A DNA stretch of 64,000 nucleotides, from the NCBI RefSeq assembly GCF_020740795.1, contig NC_067283.1:2693659-2757658 (forward strand). Direction: 5' to 3'. A program made the translations under genes and the position numbers. The notes under the pieces are model-generated. The model ran no database searches, was not told the origin of the DNA, and saw only the letters and a list, made by a program, of their open reading frames with translations. Source of the stretch: Apus apus. Its lineage: Eukaryota > Chordata > Aves > Apodiformes > Apodidae. Of the stretch, positions 49,725 to 60,818 are shown piece after piece. Numbering within the stretch: the first letter of the stretch is position 1; each line of letters opens with the position of its first letter.

Positions 49725-50368
49725 TTAAAATCTGTTTGAAACTGGTTTAACTGAAGCAGACAGACTTCTATTTTAAGATTATTTCTGACATCTCAGAATC
49801 TTCACTGCACCACAGATTTCAAACAACAACAACAAAAATCCTACTCCTGCTACTGGTAGTAAAATTTTGGCTGGTGTGTGTGACCCTCTATTAACCTGTG
49901 GCCCCGTGCTGATGTGCTGGTACAGAGACAAGCCTTACAGTAGGAGAGTCCATCCTGCTGTTATTCCTTGTCAATGGGAAGCTTCCAAAAAAACAGCCAA
50001 AATAAATATTTGTAGCAAAGGCAGGGTCTGTGTAGGGCAGGAATGCTCCTGCCACCAGGCAGGAGGTGACATCATCCAGATTCCTTCACTGAGGAATGCA
50101 GGATTTGTCTGTCTTCCTTGCCACTGATTGTTTTTCATAAACAGACCTGCCCAGGGATGCATGTTTCACCCATCCCCTTCCATCCAGGCCAGATGTCCCT
50201 CCTCGTTCCCCTTCTCTTCCACGGAGTTAATGGGGCTGTTGCATGGAGATGGAAAGGGATTAAATTGGTCATTCCCTAAATCACAGGTAAAAGCACTTGG
50301 AATTTTATAAGCAGGGGATGGTCAGAGCTGGCATGAGAGCAATGACTTGGGAGCTGATTCTCCCCCTC
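49725..50368. other. Intergenic, no supported gene
   Basis: AT-richer unique sequence with a CAACAACAAC run at 49824-49836. No gene is seen. Confidence 0.45.
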
Positions 50369-50643
50369 TACTCTGGTCTTGTGAGACCCCACCTGCAGTG
50401 CTGTGTCCAGATCTGCAGCTGCCAACACAGGAAAGAAATTCTTTCCTGTGAAAATGCTTGAGACCCTGGCCCAGGTTGCCCAGGGAAGCTGTGGCTGCCC
50501 CATCCCTGGCAGTGTTGAAGGCAGGTTAGATGGGGCTTGGAGCAACCTGGGCTGGTGGGAGGTGTCCCTGCCCATGCAGGGGGGTTGGAACTAGATGATC
50601 TTTAAGGTCCCTTCCAACCCAAACCAGTGTATGATTCTATGAC
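50369..50643 (+). mobile_element. CR1 LINE fragment with internal deletion
   Basis: It starts with the internal CR1 segment GTGAGACCCCACCTGCAGTG and CTGTGTCCAGATCTGCAGC, then jumps to the 3' region (GAGACCCTGGCCCAGGTTGC) and ends GTATGATTCTATGAC. Confidence 0.9.
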
Positions 50644-50794
50644 TTCTCACTGGGCCTTGGCCTGGATGGAGCAGGTGATGGGCTGAGTCTGTGTGTGGAC
50701 TCGTCTACTGGACAGACTTTGCTGAGAGCTGCAAGAGGAGGATAAGTGCACTGCTCTGTGGTTACCCCGTTCCCTGGTCCTGTTGGAGTCAATG

Positions 50795-50841
50795 ATGCTT
50801 ATAGGTCCCTTCCAACTGGAGATATTCTATGATCCTGTGAC
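50795..50841 (+). mobile_element. CR1 LINE terminal remnant
   Basis: Only the last ~45 bases remain: ATAGGTCCCTTCCAACTGGA followed by ATTCTATGATCCTGTGAC. Confidence 0.75.
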
Positions 50842-51510
50842 TGGGATAGACACCCTGGGCACCCTGACTAACCAGCCTACCCCTTGCTTAGTCTGGTGGG
50901 GCTAACTCTTCAGCAAAGCCACAATTCCCCCTCCGTGCAGCCCTTGTCTTCTCCATGGGGTTGAGCGTCTCCACATCCCACCTCCAGCCCCTTGAGCTTA
51001 CATCCCCCCACCCCTGACTCTGCATTGGCCCTGACTCCAGCAAACACCACTGGAAATGAACAGTCATTAACGTTCAGATGTCATCAGCACTTCCACCAGC
51101 CTCGGCGGCAGCAAAGGGGGTCAGTTCCTGTGGGCTGGAGGCCGTTGCCACCATTTCAATAGCTGGAACTAGGTGTAGTTCAACTGCCCCTGTTATGAGT
51201 CCAACGGGGTGATTTAGTGCTTGGAAAGGCACAAAGTTTTTTGCTGTCAGTGCCTGGAAGAGGATGGCTGGCAGGAAACGAACAGGTCCCCAAGGCAGGG
51301 GTGGTTTTGCTCCCGTGTGATCCTTTAATTTTCCGCCAGGTTTTTTGGAAATTCTTGGCTGTTACAACTGGGCAATTAAATCAAGAGCTCCAGCCAAAGG
51401 AGAAAAACCCACTGGGGTCAGCTGAATTTTTGAAATGGGGGTGGAGTGAGGACCTTTGAATGGAGAGCAGCAGAGCAAGGGCTGGCTGGGGTGTGGATCT
51501 GCGGTCCCGA

Positions 51511-51660
51511 AGGTGGTGGATTCACCATCTCTGGAGGTGTTTAAACTAAGCTGGTGCTTAGGGACATGGTTTAGTGGTGAGCTTGTGGAGCTAGGTCTAA
51601 GGCTGGACTGGATGATCTTGAAGGTCTCTTCCAGCCAGAGACATTCTGTGATTCTGTGAG
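51511..51660 (+). mobile_element. CR1 LINE 3' fragment
   Basis: It contains TGGATTCACCATCTCTGGAG, TAGGGACATGGTTTAGTGG, GGACTGGATGATCTTGAAGG and a terminus ATTCTGTGATTCTGTGAG. Same subtype as 28016-28256. Confidence 0.9.
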
Positions 51661-51795
51661 ATGTGACTTTGTGTCAGGAGAAGGCCTGCTCATTTTTGGA
51701 GCCAGCAGTGTAGATAAAACCAGCCAGGATGGACCCAAAGGGAAGCCTGGGACTGTGGAAGGGTGATGCAATGACATCTTCTCTAGGGGGTAGGC

Positions 51796-51985
51796 AGGAG
51801 AGACACATCTGGAACAGGTTGCCTGGGGAAGTTGTGGCTGCCCCCTGCCTGAAAGTGTTCAATAGCAGGTTGGATGGGGCTAGGAGCAACCTGGTCTGGT
51901 GGAAGGTGTCCCTGCCCATGCAGGGGGGGTTGGAACTAGATGATCTTTAAGGTCCTTCCAACCCAAACCAGTCTGTGATATGATG
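51796..51985 (+). mobile_element. CR1 LINE 3' fragment
   Basis: It contains GGAACAGGTTGCCTGGGGAA, GCAGGTTGGATGGGGCTAGG, AGGTGTCCCTGCCCATGCAG and a worn terminus CAGTCTGTGATATGATGA. It lies 135 bases after another CR1 3' end. Confidence 0.92.
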
Positions 51986-53975
51986 ATTAAAGTAAGAGGC
52001 AATGCTGTAGTTGATTAGGGTCAAGTCTCACACAGGACAGGGTGGCAGTGCTTTGGGAGAGACCCTCTGTGGGACCTCCTGGGTTTGGTTTGGATATTAT
52101 CTTCCACCAGGCAAGTCCCTTTCCTCATCATGTGTCTGCCACCCTCCATCACAGGGCTGTGTCTGGTGCTCGTGATCAGGGCTTGTGGTTTGCAGGACTT
52201 GTGCTATTACCTTTGGGAGAGGTGGAAACATGAATGCCCTGCTAATATCTGCCTGGTGTCACCCTAGAGACAGCAGAGAGTTGGCCAAGCAGCATTGATG
52301 TGGAATCCAGAGGGTTGAGGTCAAGGCTTCCAAGCTTTGAGAACAGTAGGGATCCAAAAAGCACAACAATGGATGAAGATCTGCTTTCAAATGATGCAAG
52401 GAAGCTCACAGGCTCTGTATTCACCCCAGCTCCATGGGGTGCCACCAGTTGCCTGTGGGACCCTGCTCCTCTGGCTCCAGCTCCTCATGGCAGCACACAT
52501 GGCCCCCAGTCTCTACCTAGTCCATCTGTGTGCAAACTGACCCATCCCACAGCAGTGCTGCAGAACATAATCTAGGGAGTTTGGTTCTTGTCCCTTAAGT
52601 TGTTGCTTCTTAATCTTTCTTGGAAGCACAGATGGTGCTGTGGTTCTTATTTCTTGCTATCTGGAAGCTGAGAGGTGGGTAACTTGGAGAGGAAGGGAGG
52701 GAAAAACCAGAGGTGGAAAGAGTGAATTTTCAAGAAGAGCCTCCGAAGATTTCATCTTCTTTCCACAGCTTCTGGTAATGACCAGGTCCCTGTTTGCAGC
52801 TATTCACTCCAGAATATTTCTGGGGGGGTTTCTGGAATACCAAAGCATGGTGGGCTGGGTGCCCAGCCAGTAACCACTATCAGGGCTACAGCACAGAGGA
52901 TGGGCCTCAGTTGACCAGCAGCAAACCTAGATGTGTCCTAGTAGCTGCCTGTAGGACAGAAACCCAGACTTGGCATCTCAAAGGCCTATTTAACATCAAC
53001 TGAGGGAGGATCAGGGTTCTGGTTTTTTTCTTTGCACCCTCTTTCCATGGCATTGTGCATCCTCTTTAAAATTACCCGTGCTCAAATTCAGAGCCTGAAT
53101 GGGCTCTGGTGCCTGGTGCTCTCTTGGGAAGATCTCGACCTTCAGGACCAGCCTGTTGTACAAGCAAGGAGAGAAAAACCTCATCTAGCAGCAGCTTCTC
53201 TCAGGTTGTGGATCAACCCCAAGCGCTGCAGCATCGTTGGCTCAGCCCCACGGCCCTGCCTCTCCATGAACTGCAGAGGTTCCCCTGTGTAAAAGGCATG
53301 GAAGGGCTGTCCACCTCCTCCTCCTGCTTTCCTCCCCCCTTCCCCTTCCGTCTCAACATGCTCATTCATGAAAAAATATCTGCTGGATGGACGTGGGGAA
53401 GAGGAATTGATGTTGGCGCATTTTTTCCCGCGCGTTGGCCAAGGGCGGCCGTGGGTTTTAATCTTTGTTTTCACAGCTGGATTCGATGTTGCCCTTCCTT
53501 TTCTCCAGCTTTCTATTGCTGCTCACTCCCCGGAGCAACCTGTTGCAAAGCAGTGTGCTCAGTGGTGTCGGGGCACAACCTGCTGCTGGTTCCAGTGGGG
53601 CAGCCAGTGTGGTTGTCCACCTCAGGACCTGCACAGTCCCTTGTGCTCGTTAAGGATCGAGACCATAAGAGATGATGCTGTCCTACAGCCAAGGTCATGC
53701 TGTGGGTCTTGTGTCCAGGAGGCCAATGCTGCAGCAAGGAAGGTGCCATCCCATGATGGTCCTGTGCACCTGGCTGCAGCCCCCATCTCCTGGCTCCTTC
53801 CTACCTGTGTGGGATGAAGGCAGATGGGGAGCAGGGACCAGTGTGTTCCATCCTATGGTGGGACAGGGCAGGCAGCAAGGTTGGGGGAGTGTGTTTAACT
53901 TAGCCCTCTACATGGACCATAGCAAACCCTCAGGCCAGTGGTGCTAATCTAGGGGCCTCATGGGCTGGAGGGTGC
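51986..53975. other. Intergenic, no supported gene
   Basis: No gene is seen. The stretch 53360-53480 contains TTTTCCCGCGC (53423-53433), an E2F-type word, within a mixed AT/CpG block that may be regulatory. Confidence 0.4.
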
Positions 53976-54365
53976 TCCAGGGTTTGGTGGTCGTGATGTA
54001 GGGTTTAGTGGGGGTCATGTAGGGGTTGATGGAGGTGGTGTATAGTTTGGTGGTGCTGGTGTAGGGTTAGGTAGTATGGGTGTAAGGTTTAGTGCTGCTA
54101 CTTTAGAGTTTGGTGGTGCTTGTGTAGGGTTTGATGGTGCTGGTGTAGGGTTTGGTGGTGCTGGTGTAGGGTTTGGTGGTGCTGGTGTAGGGTTTGGTGG
54201 TGCTGGTGTAGGGTTTGGTGGTGCTTGTGTAGGGTTTGGTGGTGCTGGTGTAGGGTTTGATGGTGCTGGTGTAGGGTTTGGTGGTGCTGGTGTAGGGTTT
54301 GATGGTGCTGGTGTAGGGTTTGGTGGTGCTGGTGTAGGGTTTGGTGGTGCTGGTGTAAAGTTTGG
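53976..54365 (+). repeat. 21-bp minisatellite, about 12 good and several worn copies
   Basis: The unit is GGTGCTGGTGTAGGGTTTGGT, with CTTGTGTAG and TTTGATGG variants. From about 54112 to 54365 the copies are nearly perfect; from 53976 to 54111 they decay. As 21 is a multiple of 3, periodic open frames (GAGVGFG on plus, HHQTLHQ on minus) result and are not taken as genes. Confidence 0.95.
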
Positions 54366-55222
54366 TTAGCTGGGATCCCTGCACAGCAAACAGGCAGGTG
54401 GGTGCTCATGCCCAGTGTGGTGTGGGGGACAGAGAAGGTGCTGCCAACACCCCATTGGATGCCCAAGGGCTTGGACCTCTAGTGTTGCACATCTCAGAGT
54501 CAACCTTTGCTTCAAGCATCAGCATGACCCAGGGCCAGATGGAACTGGCTCCGTTCCCACCCAGATGCCAGCCTGAGGGCACCATCCCCACCCCACTGCC
54601 GACCTCTGGGGGGGCAGGAGGGACACTGATTCAACACCCCTCTCCAGTCCTGTGAGCTCTGAGGACAAAAAGACACGTGGTCTCCCTTCTTGGCACGGGG
54701 GAGCCGGTGGTGGCCAGATGTGAGGCAGGAGCTGCTGACCTCTCCAGCGTCAGCGGGTGGGGGCCCACCTATGAAAACACATCCAGGAAAGCTCCAGTCC
54801 CTTTCCCACCCCACACTTGCCTTCGGATCAGACCGACCAGCCCTTGCTGATGCTTCTGTCCCCGAGCTCCAGGGGAAGGTACCGTACCACTCGCCCGGGC
54901 TCTCCTCACTCCTCGGGCACTTCTCTCTCATCTTCCTCTTCTCTGTATGTAAACATGATCATCTAATTATCTCTGCAATTACCTAAGTAATTACTGAAAT
55001 AATTCGTGGTGAGACCGATGTAACAATAATCTGATGAGCAGAGCAGAAACCTGCCCTGGTCATGCTGGGAACCCGGCCAGAAGGGTAGGAAAGCACTTGT
55101 AGCAATAATGTTTCCTCTTTTTCTTCATTTTCTGGGTTGTCTGTTATCTAAGAACAGTTGGCAAAGGCACCTCCAACCTGCTTGTTTCCTCATTTGTCAC
55201 ATTCGAGTCTCTCTCTTTCATC
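54366..55222. other. Intergenic; candidate enhancer at 54940-55050
   Basis: No gene is seen. An AT-rich block holds TGTAAACA (54948-54955, forkhead type), TAATTA-type words (54964-54969 and 54988-54993) and GAAATAATTCGTG, a dense homeodomain-like pattern unlike its GC-rich surroundings. Confidence 0.4.
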
Positions 55223-55327
55223 AGAGAATCCCAGAATGGTTTGGGTTGGAAGGGACCTTAAAGATGATCTAGTTCCAACACCCCTGCCATGGGCAGGGAC
55301 ACCTCCTAGTAGATCAGGTTGTTCAGA
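55223..55327 (-). mobile_element. CR1 LINE 3' fragment
   Basis: It begins AGAATCCCAGAATGGTTTGG, then TTGGAAGGGACCTTAAAGAT and CCATGGGCAGGGACACCTCC. About 105 bases. Confidence 0.92.
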
Positions 55328-56768
55328 TCAAAACTACGTTTAGAACTTATTAATAGTGGGAAAATGGGCCATGAAGTGGCATTCCCAGTGTCTGGCATTT
55401 TCACATCAGCCTTTGCTTTCTTGCCTTCAGGATCATGATTTAGTGGATGTTGGATTTTTTGACTGCAAGGAGGGGTCTGGTGGCCAGGGCTGAGCTCAGG
55501 AGGATGGTTTGGTGACTAAAAGTGGCAGGTCTGCAGCAGGGAGTTTATCTGGGGAGGGAGCAGGACTGGGTTCATGTGGGGAAGGGGAGGGTTTGCAGCT
55601 GTCCCCAGCCCTTTTCCCCATTTGCACAACCCTTGGGTCATGGAGAGGTCTTGCTGTTACAGCTCTTCTGACCTGGCAAGTCAGAGGCTCCTCCAAAGCC
55701 AAGGGGTTGGGAAATAGATGCTCCACCTATGAGTGTTGGATGTTCAGAGAGGTTTGGTGTCTTAGATGTACATGCCCTGGTTCAAATAAGACTTTGCCTC
55801 ATCTTATAAGTCCTGCTGATCTTCACCTCAGCTCCTGCAACCAGACCACTTGGTCTGGATGATGGATTTAGGAGACCACCTTTATGCTCTTGGTAGAGCA
55901 GAATGCAGAGTGGGACTCAGCACCCTAAGCAGATGCCACACTAAAGGAAAAAGGACCTTAAATCTGCTCACAAGCAAAGCAGCTCTTCCAAATCACCCAC
56001 ATGTGGTCTTTAACCACAAGATGGTTTAAAGCAGGAAGGCATGAGTTCTGCCCCAAGGACAGCATAGGACAGGGCAGTTGTTCAGGAATCATGATGGATG
56101 GCCAAGGCTGGATGAGGGATCATCATGTGAAGGTGTGTAGAGCTTGGCCCTGCTTCACATAACTGGACTGGATCCTGTGAGTCCTGTTCTTGCACCCATT
56201 TGTGGGACACTTGTTCACTACAAGCTCCTGTCCTTGATAGGGTTGAGACACCATTCCTCTAACCTGTACTTTGGTTGGCAAATTACAGATATTCTGGGGG
56301 AAGAAACAAAGATAGAATTGGACCCAGTTCTCATGCTGGGCTTCTCCTGCAGTCAGGGGTGAAAGAAACCTCCACTAAATTCCCAATCCAGAGCCTCCTT
56401 CCCAATTCACCTGTGGTTGGGGCAGGTGTCTGTCAGCCCAGGATCAAGCTTGAACCTACAGAGCTGACTCTCCACTTTGGCAAATGGGGCCATGGTTTGT
56501 GGTGGGTCACACTGTCCTTTCTAGGGACAAAAGGGCCCTTCAAGCAGAGCCAACAGCAGTGGCAGGGTCTCCTTGGGTTGCTGCAACCCATATGAACCTG
56601 GTTTAAATTTTGGTGGGACAGTCTGTCCTGAGGGTTGCTATGTGTAATGGGGCTGGTTGAAAACCCCCATCCTGGGCAGGTGTGGAGAGGTCGTCCTGTC
56701 TGCTGTGATGTGTGACAGATGTGATCATTTCTCTCACTGGAACTACTGCAAAGGATAGTTAGATAGTT
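55328..56768. other. Intergenic, no supported gene
   Basis: I see nothing with gene-like structure here. Confidence 0.45.
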
Positions 56769-56990
56769 AGAGATTAGGAGGAAATCCTTCACTGTGAGGG
56801 TGCTGAGACCCTGGCCCAGGTTGCCCAGGGAAGCTGTGGCTGCCCCATCCCTGGCAGTGTTGAAGGGCAGGTTGGATGGGGCTTGGAGCAACCTGGGCTG
56901 GTGGGAGGTGTCCCTGCCCATGCAGGGGGGTTGGGACTGGATGATCTTTAAGGTCCCTTCCAACCCAAACCAGCCTGTGATTCTATGATC
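56769..56990 (+). mobile_element. CR1 LINE 3' fragment
   Basis: It starts near GATTAGGAGGAAATCCTTCA, then CCTGGCCCAGGTTGCCCAGG, GGTGTCCCTGCCCATGCAGG and a terminus CTGTGATTCTATGATC. It appears well preserved. Confidence 0.95.
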
Positions 56991-59265
56991 TGCAGAGGAC
57001 ACAGCCTTCACTTTGGTCTCTGTCTTTACCCTCAAGCTGTGCCTGAGATGTTCATCCCTACACAGAATTCCTTGCTGCTCCCCCCGCCCTGCTCCACACA
57101 CTCTGCACATGGTTTTCATGCAGCTGGAAGGCAGGAAAACCATTCCTGTGGTGAGCCAGGGACCTCACCCAGCAGCTCTTTAATGGAGCCCAGAAGTCAT
57201 GGCTGAGCTTCCAACCTCTCCCCTCGCTCCTGCCCCCTTTTCCTGGGGCTCTTCCAAGCTTCCTCCTAACACACCATCTCTGCCCATCCACAGGTGTTAG
57301 GGAAAAAGTGAAAAAGACAGAAAAAAACAACCAACCAACCCACACCTTTCTGGAGCAGCCAAAAATGTGGCCGCTTGACCTTTTTTTCCCCAACGTTCCC
57401 TAATCTTTCCCATGTCCCCTGACCTTGTTCCTCTGCCCCTGCCTCCAGGAACTCCACAGATGGAGGAGCAGCCACGGGGGCAGCAGTGGGAGGAGGTGCT
57501 GGTCCCATCAACTCTGGCACAGCCTTTTTCACCAGAGGATGGATTTCCTCTGATTTTTTTTTTAATTGAAAATTTCATTTTCCTTTTTTTTTTTAAATTT
57601 GATTTGATTTTTATTTTTTTACACTCTTTTGTCCAAGTTCAGGAAGGGCTCCAAGCAAGTCCAGCCTGGCTTGGCTTCCCAGGGTTGTGCTGCAGGGCAG
57701 CCAGGGCTGGGAATGCCGGCTGGAAAGTTTATTGCTTCCTGTTATGAGAGCTTGGAGAATCCTGGTGGGTTTGCAGGAGAGACCTGGGTCGCCCTAACTC
57801 CGGGTATGACCCTACCGGGTGTGGTTGGAGGTGGCTTTTTTTTTTTCATTCCCATTTCTTCTCCAGCTACTTCAGGAAAGGGAAGCAAATAGAGAAGGGA
57901 ATGATCGCTCGCTCTGCCCTCCGGCTGTTGAGGCAGATGATTTCTTTGGAGCAGGAACAGACACAGGGAAAAAAAATGCTATAAAGGGCTTTGCTGAGCG
58001 ACATCCCCGGGGCTCTCCAGGAGTCCCTCCTTGTCACCTCCTGCTACCTTGGTCCGTGTTGTCTCTCCAGCCTGAAAACTTCAGCAGAAAGGTTCCTGTC
58101 AGGAAAAAAAAAAACCACAAACAAACAAAACACTCGTAGTTTTGTCAACACTGAAATGTATCTCACAAACGTGTCCATCACAGTGAGATTTTCAGCTGGG
58201 GAGGGCTGAAATAAATCACTCCTGCTCTCCAGCCTGGCTTTAAACACTTCCTCTGGGTTTTTGTACTTTGGGATTTAAAGCTGATTATTATTTAACCGTA
58301 TCAGATTATTTTTTGGTCATTTTCAAAGTGAAGTTCTTTTACCTTTCTGTGGTCATCAGGCAGTGGCAGCCAAAGGAAACATTTCCCTGCTTTTCAGGAG
58401 AAATATTGTTCACTCTCCTAACAACATTGGCCTTTTGCTCCAGTCACAAACCAAAGCAAACTTCAGAGAAATTCTCTTTTCTGACCTGGCTTCTGGGCTA
58501 ACAGAGGCACAACTGTGGTCCAAATTTCATGGCAATTCAGAGCCAGAGTTTATATTTTCAGAGAGCAGGAAAGAAAGCAGCCGTCACCTTGTTTTCAAAC
58601 ATCCTGCCACGAAGCAGCCAAAATCCCCACAGGCTTCAGAAAAATGTGTGAGACCTGATTTTCTCCGTTTGGTCCTTGGAAGAGCCAGAGACCAACCACT
58701 TTCTGATCCAGATCAGAACTTTCTTTGGGTTCATCTGACAGACAGAGCTGGATGCAGAAGAAAAATGAGCTTGATGATTAACAGATCAAGACCTCATCTC
58801 TCAGTCGTTCAAGTGACACGTTTGTGCTGGGGTTGTCATCACCACTGTCCTGAAAAGCCCATGCAGAGCTTTGTGATGAAGCAGATTTTATCAGCAAACA
58901 CTGAGGCAGCTTCTTCTGACGCCTGTAAATTCATTTTTTTTAAGACAGTTGAGGATTTGGCAGAGTTCTTACAATGTGAGCCCTGATTAGTTTCAAATCT
59001 TGGAGAACTCCCAGAGCTCTGGGTGCAGGAGGGAGGTTTGCACAACTGAAATTTGTTGTGTTTTTTTTTTTCTCCTGGGTTAAGCTAGGGAGCATGGTGG
59101 GACTGGAATGGAGCCCAGGGTGGTTGTTTTGAGCAGCACTGCAGCCATTCCCACCTTCTCCCTCTGCAGCTCCTGAACAGGTCCCTGGGATGTCCACAGT
59201 TGGCCTCGATGCCATCAGCCATAGTCAGGGATGTTGGTTCAGAGAGTATGTTCATGTTGGATGTT
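56991..59265. other. Intergenic; low-complexity AT tract and an isolated open frame
   Basis: A T-rich tract lies at 57548-57622. At 58363-58986 a 207-codon plus-strand frame is open (see findings), but it shows no known domain, and I do not list it as a gene. Confidence 0.4.
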
Positions 59266-59428
59266 TCCCAGAGAGGTTGTGGAGTCTCTTTCTCTGGAGA
59301 CGTTTAAAACCCATCTGGACATGTTCCTGTGTGACCTACTGTAGGTGATCTTGCTCTAGCAGGGGGGGTTGGGCTAGATGATCTCCAGAGGTTCCTTCTA
59401 ACCCTGACCACTCTCTGATTCTGTGTTA
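59266..59428 (+). mobile_element. CR1 LINE 3' fragment
   Basis: It contains TTCCCAGAGAGGTTGTGGAG, CTCTCTGGAGACGTTTAAAA-type sequence, GCTAGATGATCTCCAGAGGT and a terminus CTCTGATTCTGTGTT. Confidence 0.9.
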
Positions 59429-60095
59429 CTGAGTGAACGAGCTCTTCCTGTGGCTGGGAACAGGGGCTGTCCCAAGGCATGGTCCCTCCACCCGTAAACT
59501 CAAGTCCTACCCCAGTATATTGCTTCTGCCCTTGCTGGAAGGGACTGACCTGTCCCAAAACACCTTAATAGAAGAGACGTGGCTCTCTGCCCCAGAAGAA
59601 GTCCCCAACCCAGCCAGCACCTCACTGAGGCAATGACACAACTTGGGTCCTTGGGTTGCTGAAGGCTCTGGAGAATCCAGGCACGAAGCAGGAGCTTGGG
59701 TGGGTGCTGATGGCCTCTTTCCCACCAGGAAGTGGAAGGCACCCGTGAAGATGCCCCAGTGAGATATTTGGACCCTCTGCAGCACTCGGTGTTCCTGGTC
59801 CTGTCAACCAGGCACATGCCTGGGGCTGAGCCACTAGAAATGCCAAAGTTGTGATGCTGACTTGAACCAGACATGTAAAAAATGAGCACGAGCCCCCTCC
59901 CAAACCCATCCATCTGCCCACAGCCCGTGTGCTCAAGGACTAAAAGCTCTGCAAACAGTGAAGACAATGGCAGGATGAGGTGGGGTGGGAGGAAAGGAGG
60001 ACACATAGAGGAAGGGGGTTGCCACTCCCTGAAGCACATCTTGACATCTGGGGGGAAAAGCCTCAGTCTAAAGGCCTTTCCAGCACTGGGCTGGA

Positions 60096-60264
60096 ATCAC
60101 AGAATCCCAGAATGGTTTGGGTTGGAAGGGACCTTAAAGATCATCTAGATCCAACCCCCCTGCATGGGCAGGGACACCTCCCAGCAGCCCAGACTGCTCC
60201 AAGCCCCATCCAACCTGCCCTTCAACACTGCCAGGGATGGGGCAGCCACAGCTTCCCTGGGCAA
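60096..60264 (-). mobile_element. CR1 LINE 3' fragment
   Basis: It begins TCACAGAATCCCAGAATGG, then GGTTGGAAGGGACCTTAAAG, CCATCCAACCTGCCCTTCAA and GGGGCAGCCACAGCTTCCCT. About 168 bases. Confidence 0.94.
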
Positions 60265-60670
60265 ATTATTTTGCTCCTCAGTTATGAAATTCTTCATTCC
60301 CCTCATCTGAATTCAGTGATTTCCAGTAAGGTAAAAACTTGACATTCTTAATTTGCGTCAGTTTTCTGACATTTGTCTCAACACAGAGATGTTGCTTCCT
60401 GGGTCTTGTTTCAAAAAGCAAGTTTGTCATTTGAACAAAGATGAGTTTCTTCATTCCATTTAGTTTTAGGACTGATCAGACTGGATCCTTGTGGCTGCTG
60501 CTCACCACTGGCACAGCAGGAAGGTGTTATGCCATGTTTCCTTGTCATTGGTGACAGCACTTTTTTTATTTCACTAGGACATCTAAGAGAGTATGGATAG
60601 ATCCCTGCTTTGAAACACGAGTGGTGCCTGGGTGAGGGGTGACTTGCAGAGGTGACTCCCAGCAACAGCC

Positions 60671-60818
60671 AGAATCACAGGATCACAGGACAGCAGGTTG
60701 GAAGGGACCTCAAGGATTATCTGGTCCAATTTCCTTGGCAATAGCACTGTCTAGGCAAGGTGGCCCAGCACCCTGTCCAGTTGAATCTTTAAAGCTCTCC
60801 AGTGCTGGGGAAGATCAT
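60671..60818 (-). mobile_element. CR1 LINE 3' fragment, different subtype
   Basis: It begins CCAGAATCACAGGATCACAG, then GGTTGGAAGGGACCTCAAGG, GGCAAGGTGGCCCAGCACCC and GTCCAGTTGAATCTTTAAAG. It lacks the CCCTGCCCATGCAGG block and so belongs to another subfamily. Confidence 0.85.

Noticed and set aside
54076-54466. Periodic peptides GAGVGFG and HHQTLHQ as possible repeat proteins
   Set aside because: They are direct translations of the 21-bp minisatellite; no start context, splice sites or flanking coding sequence.
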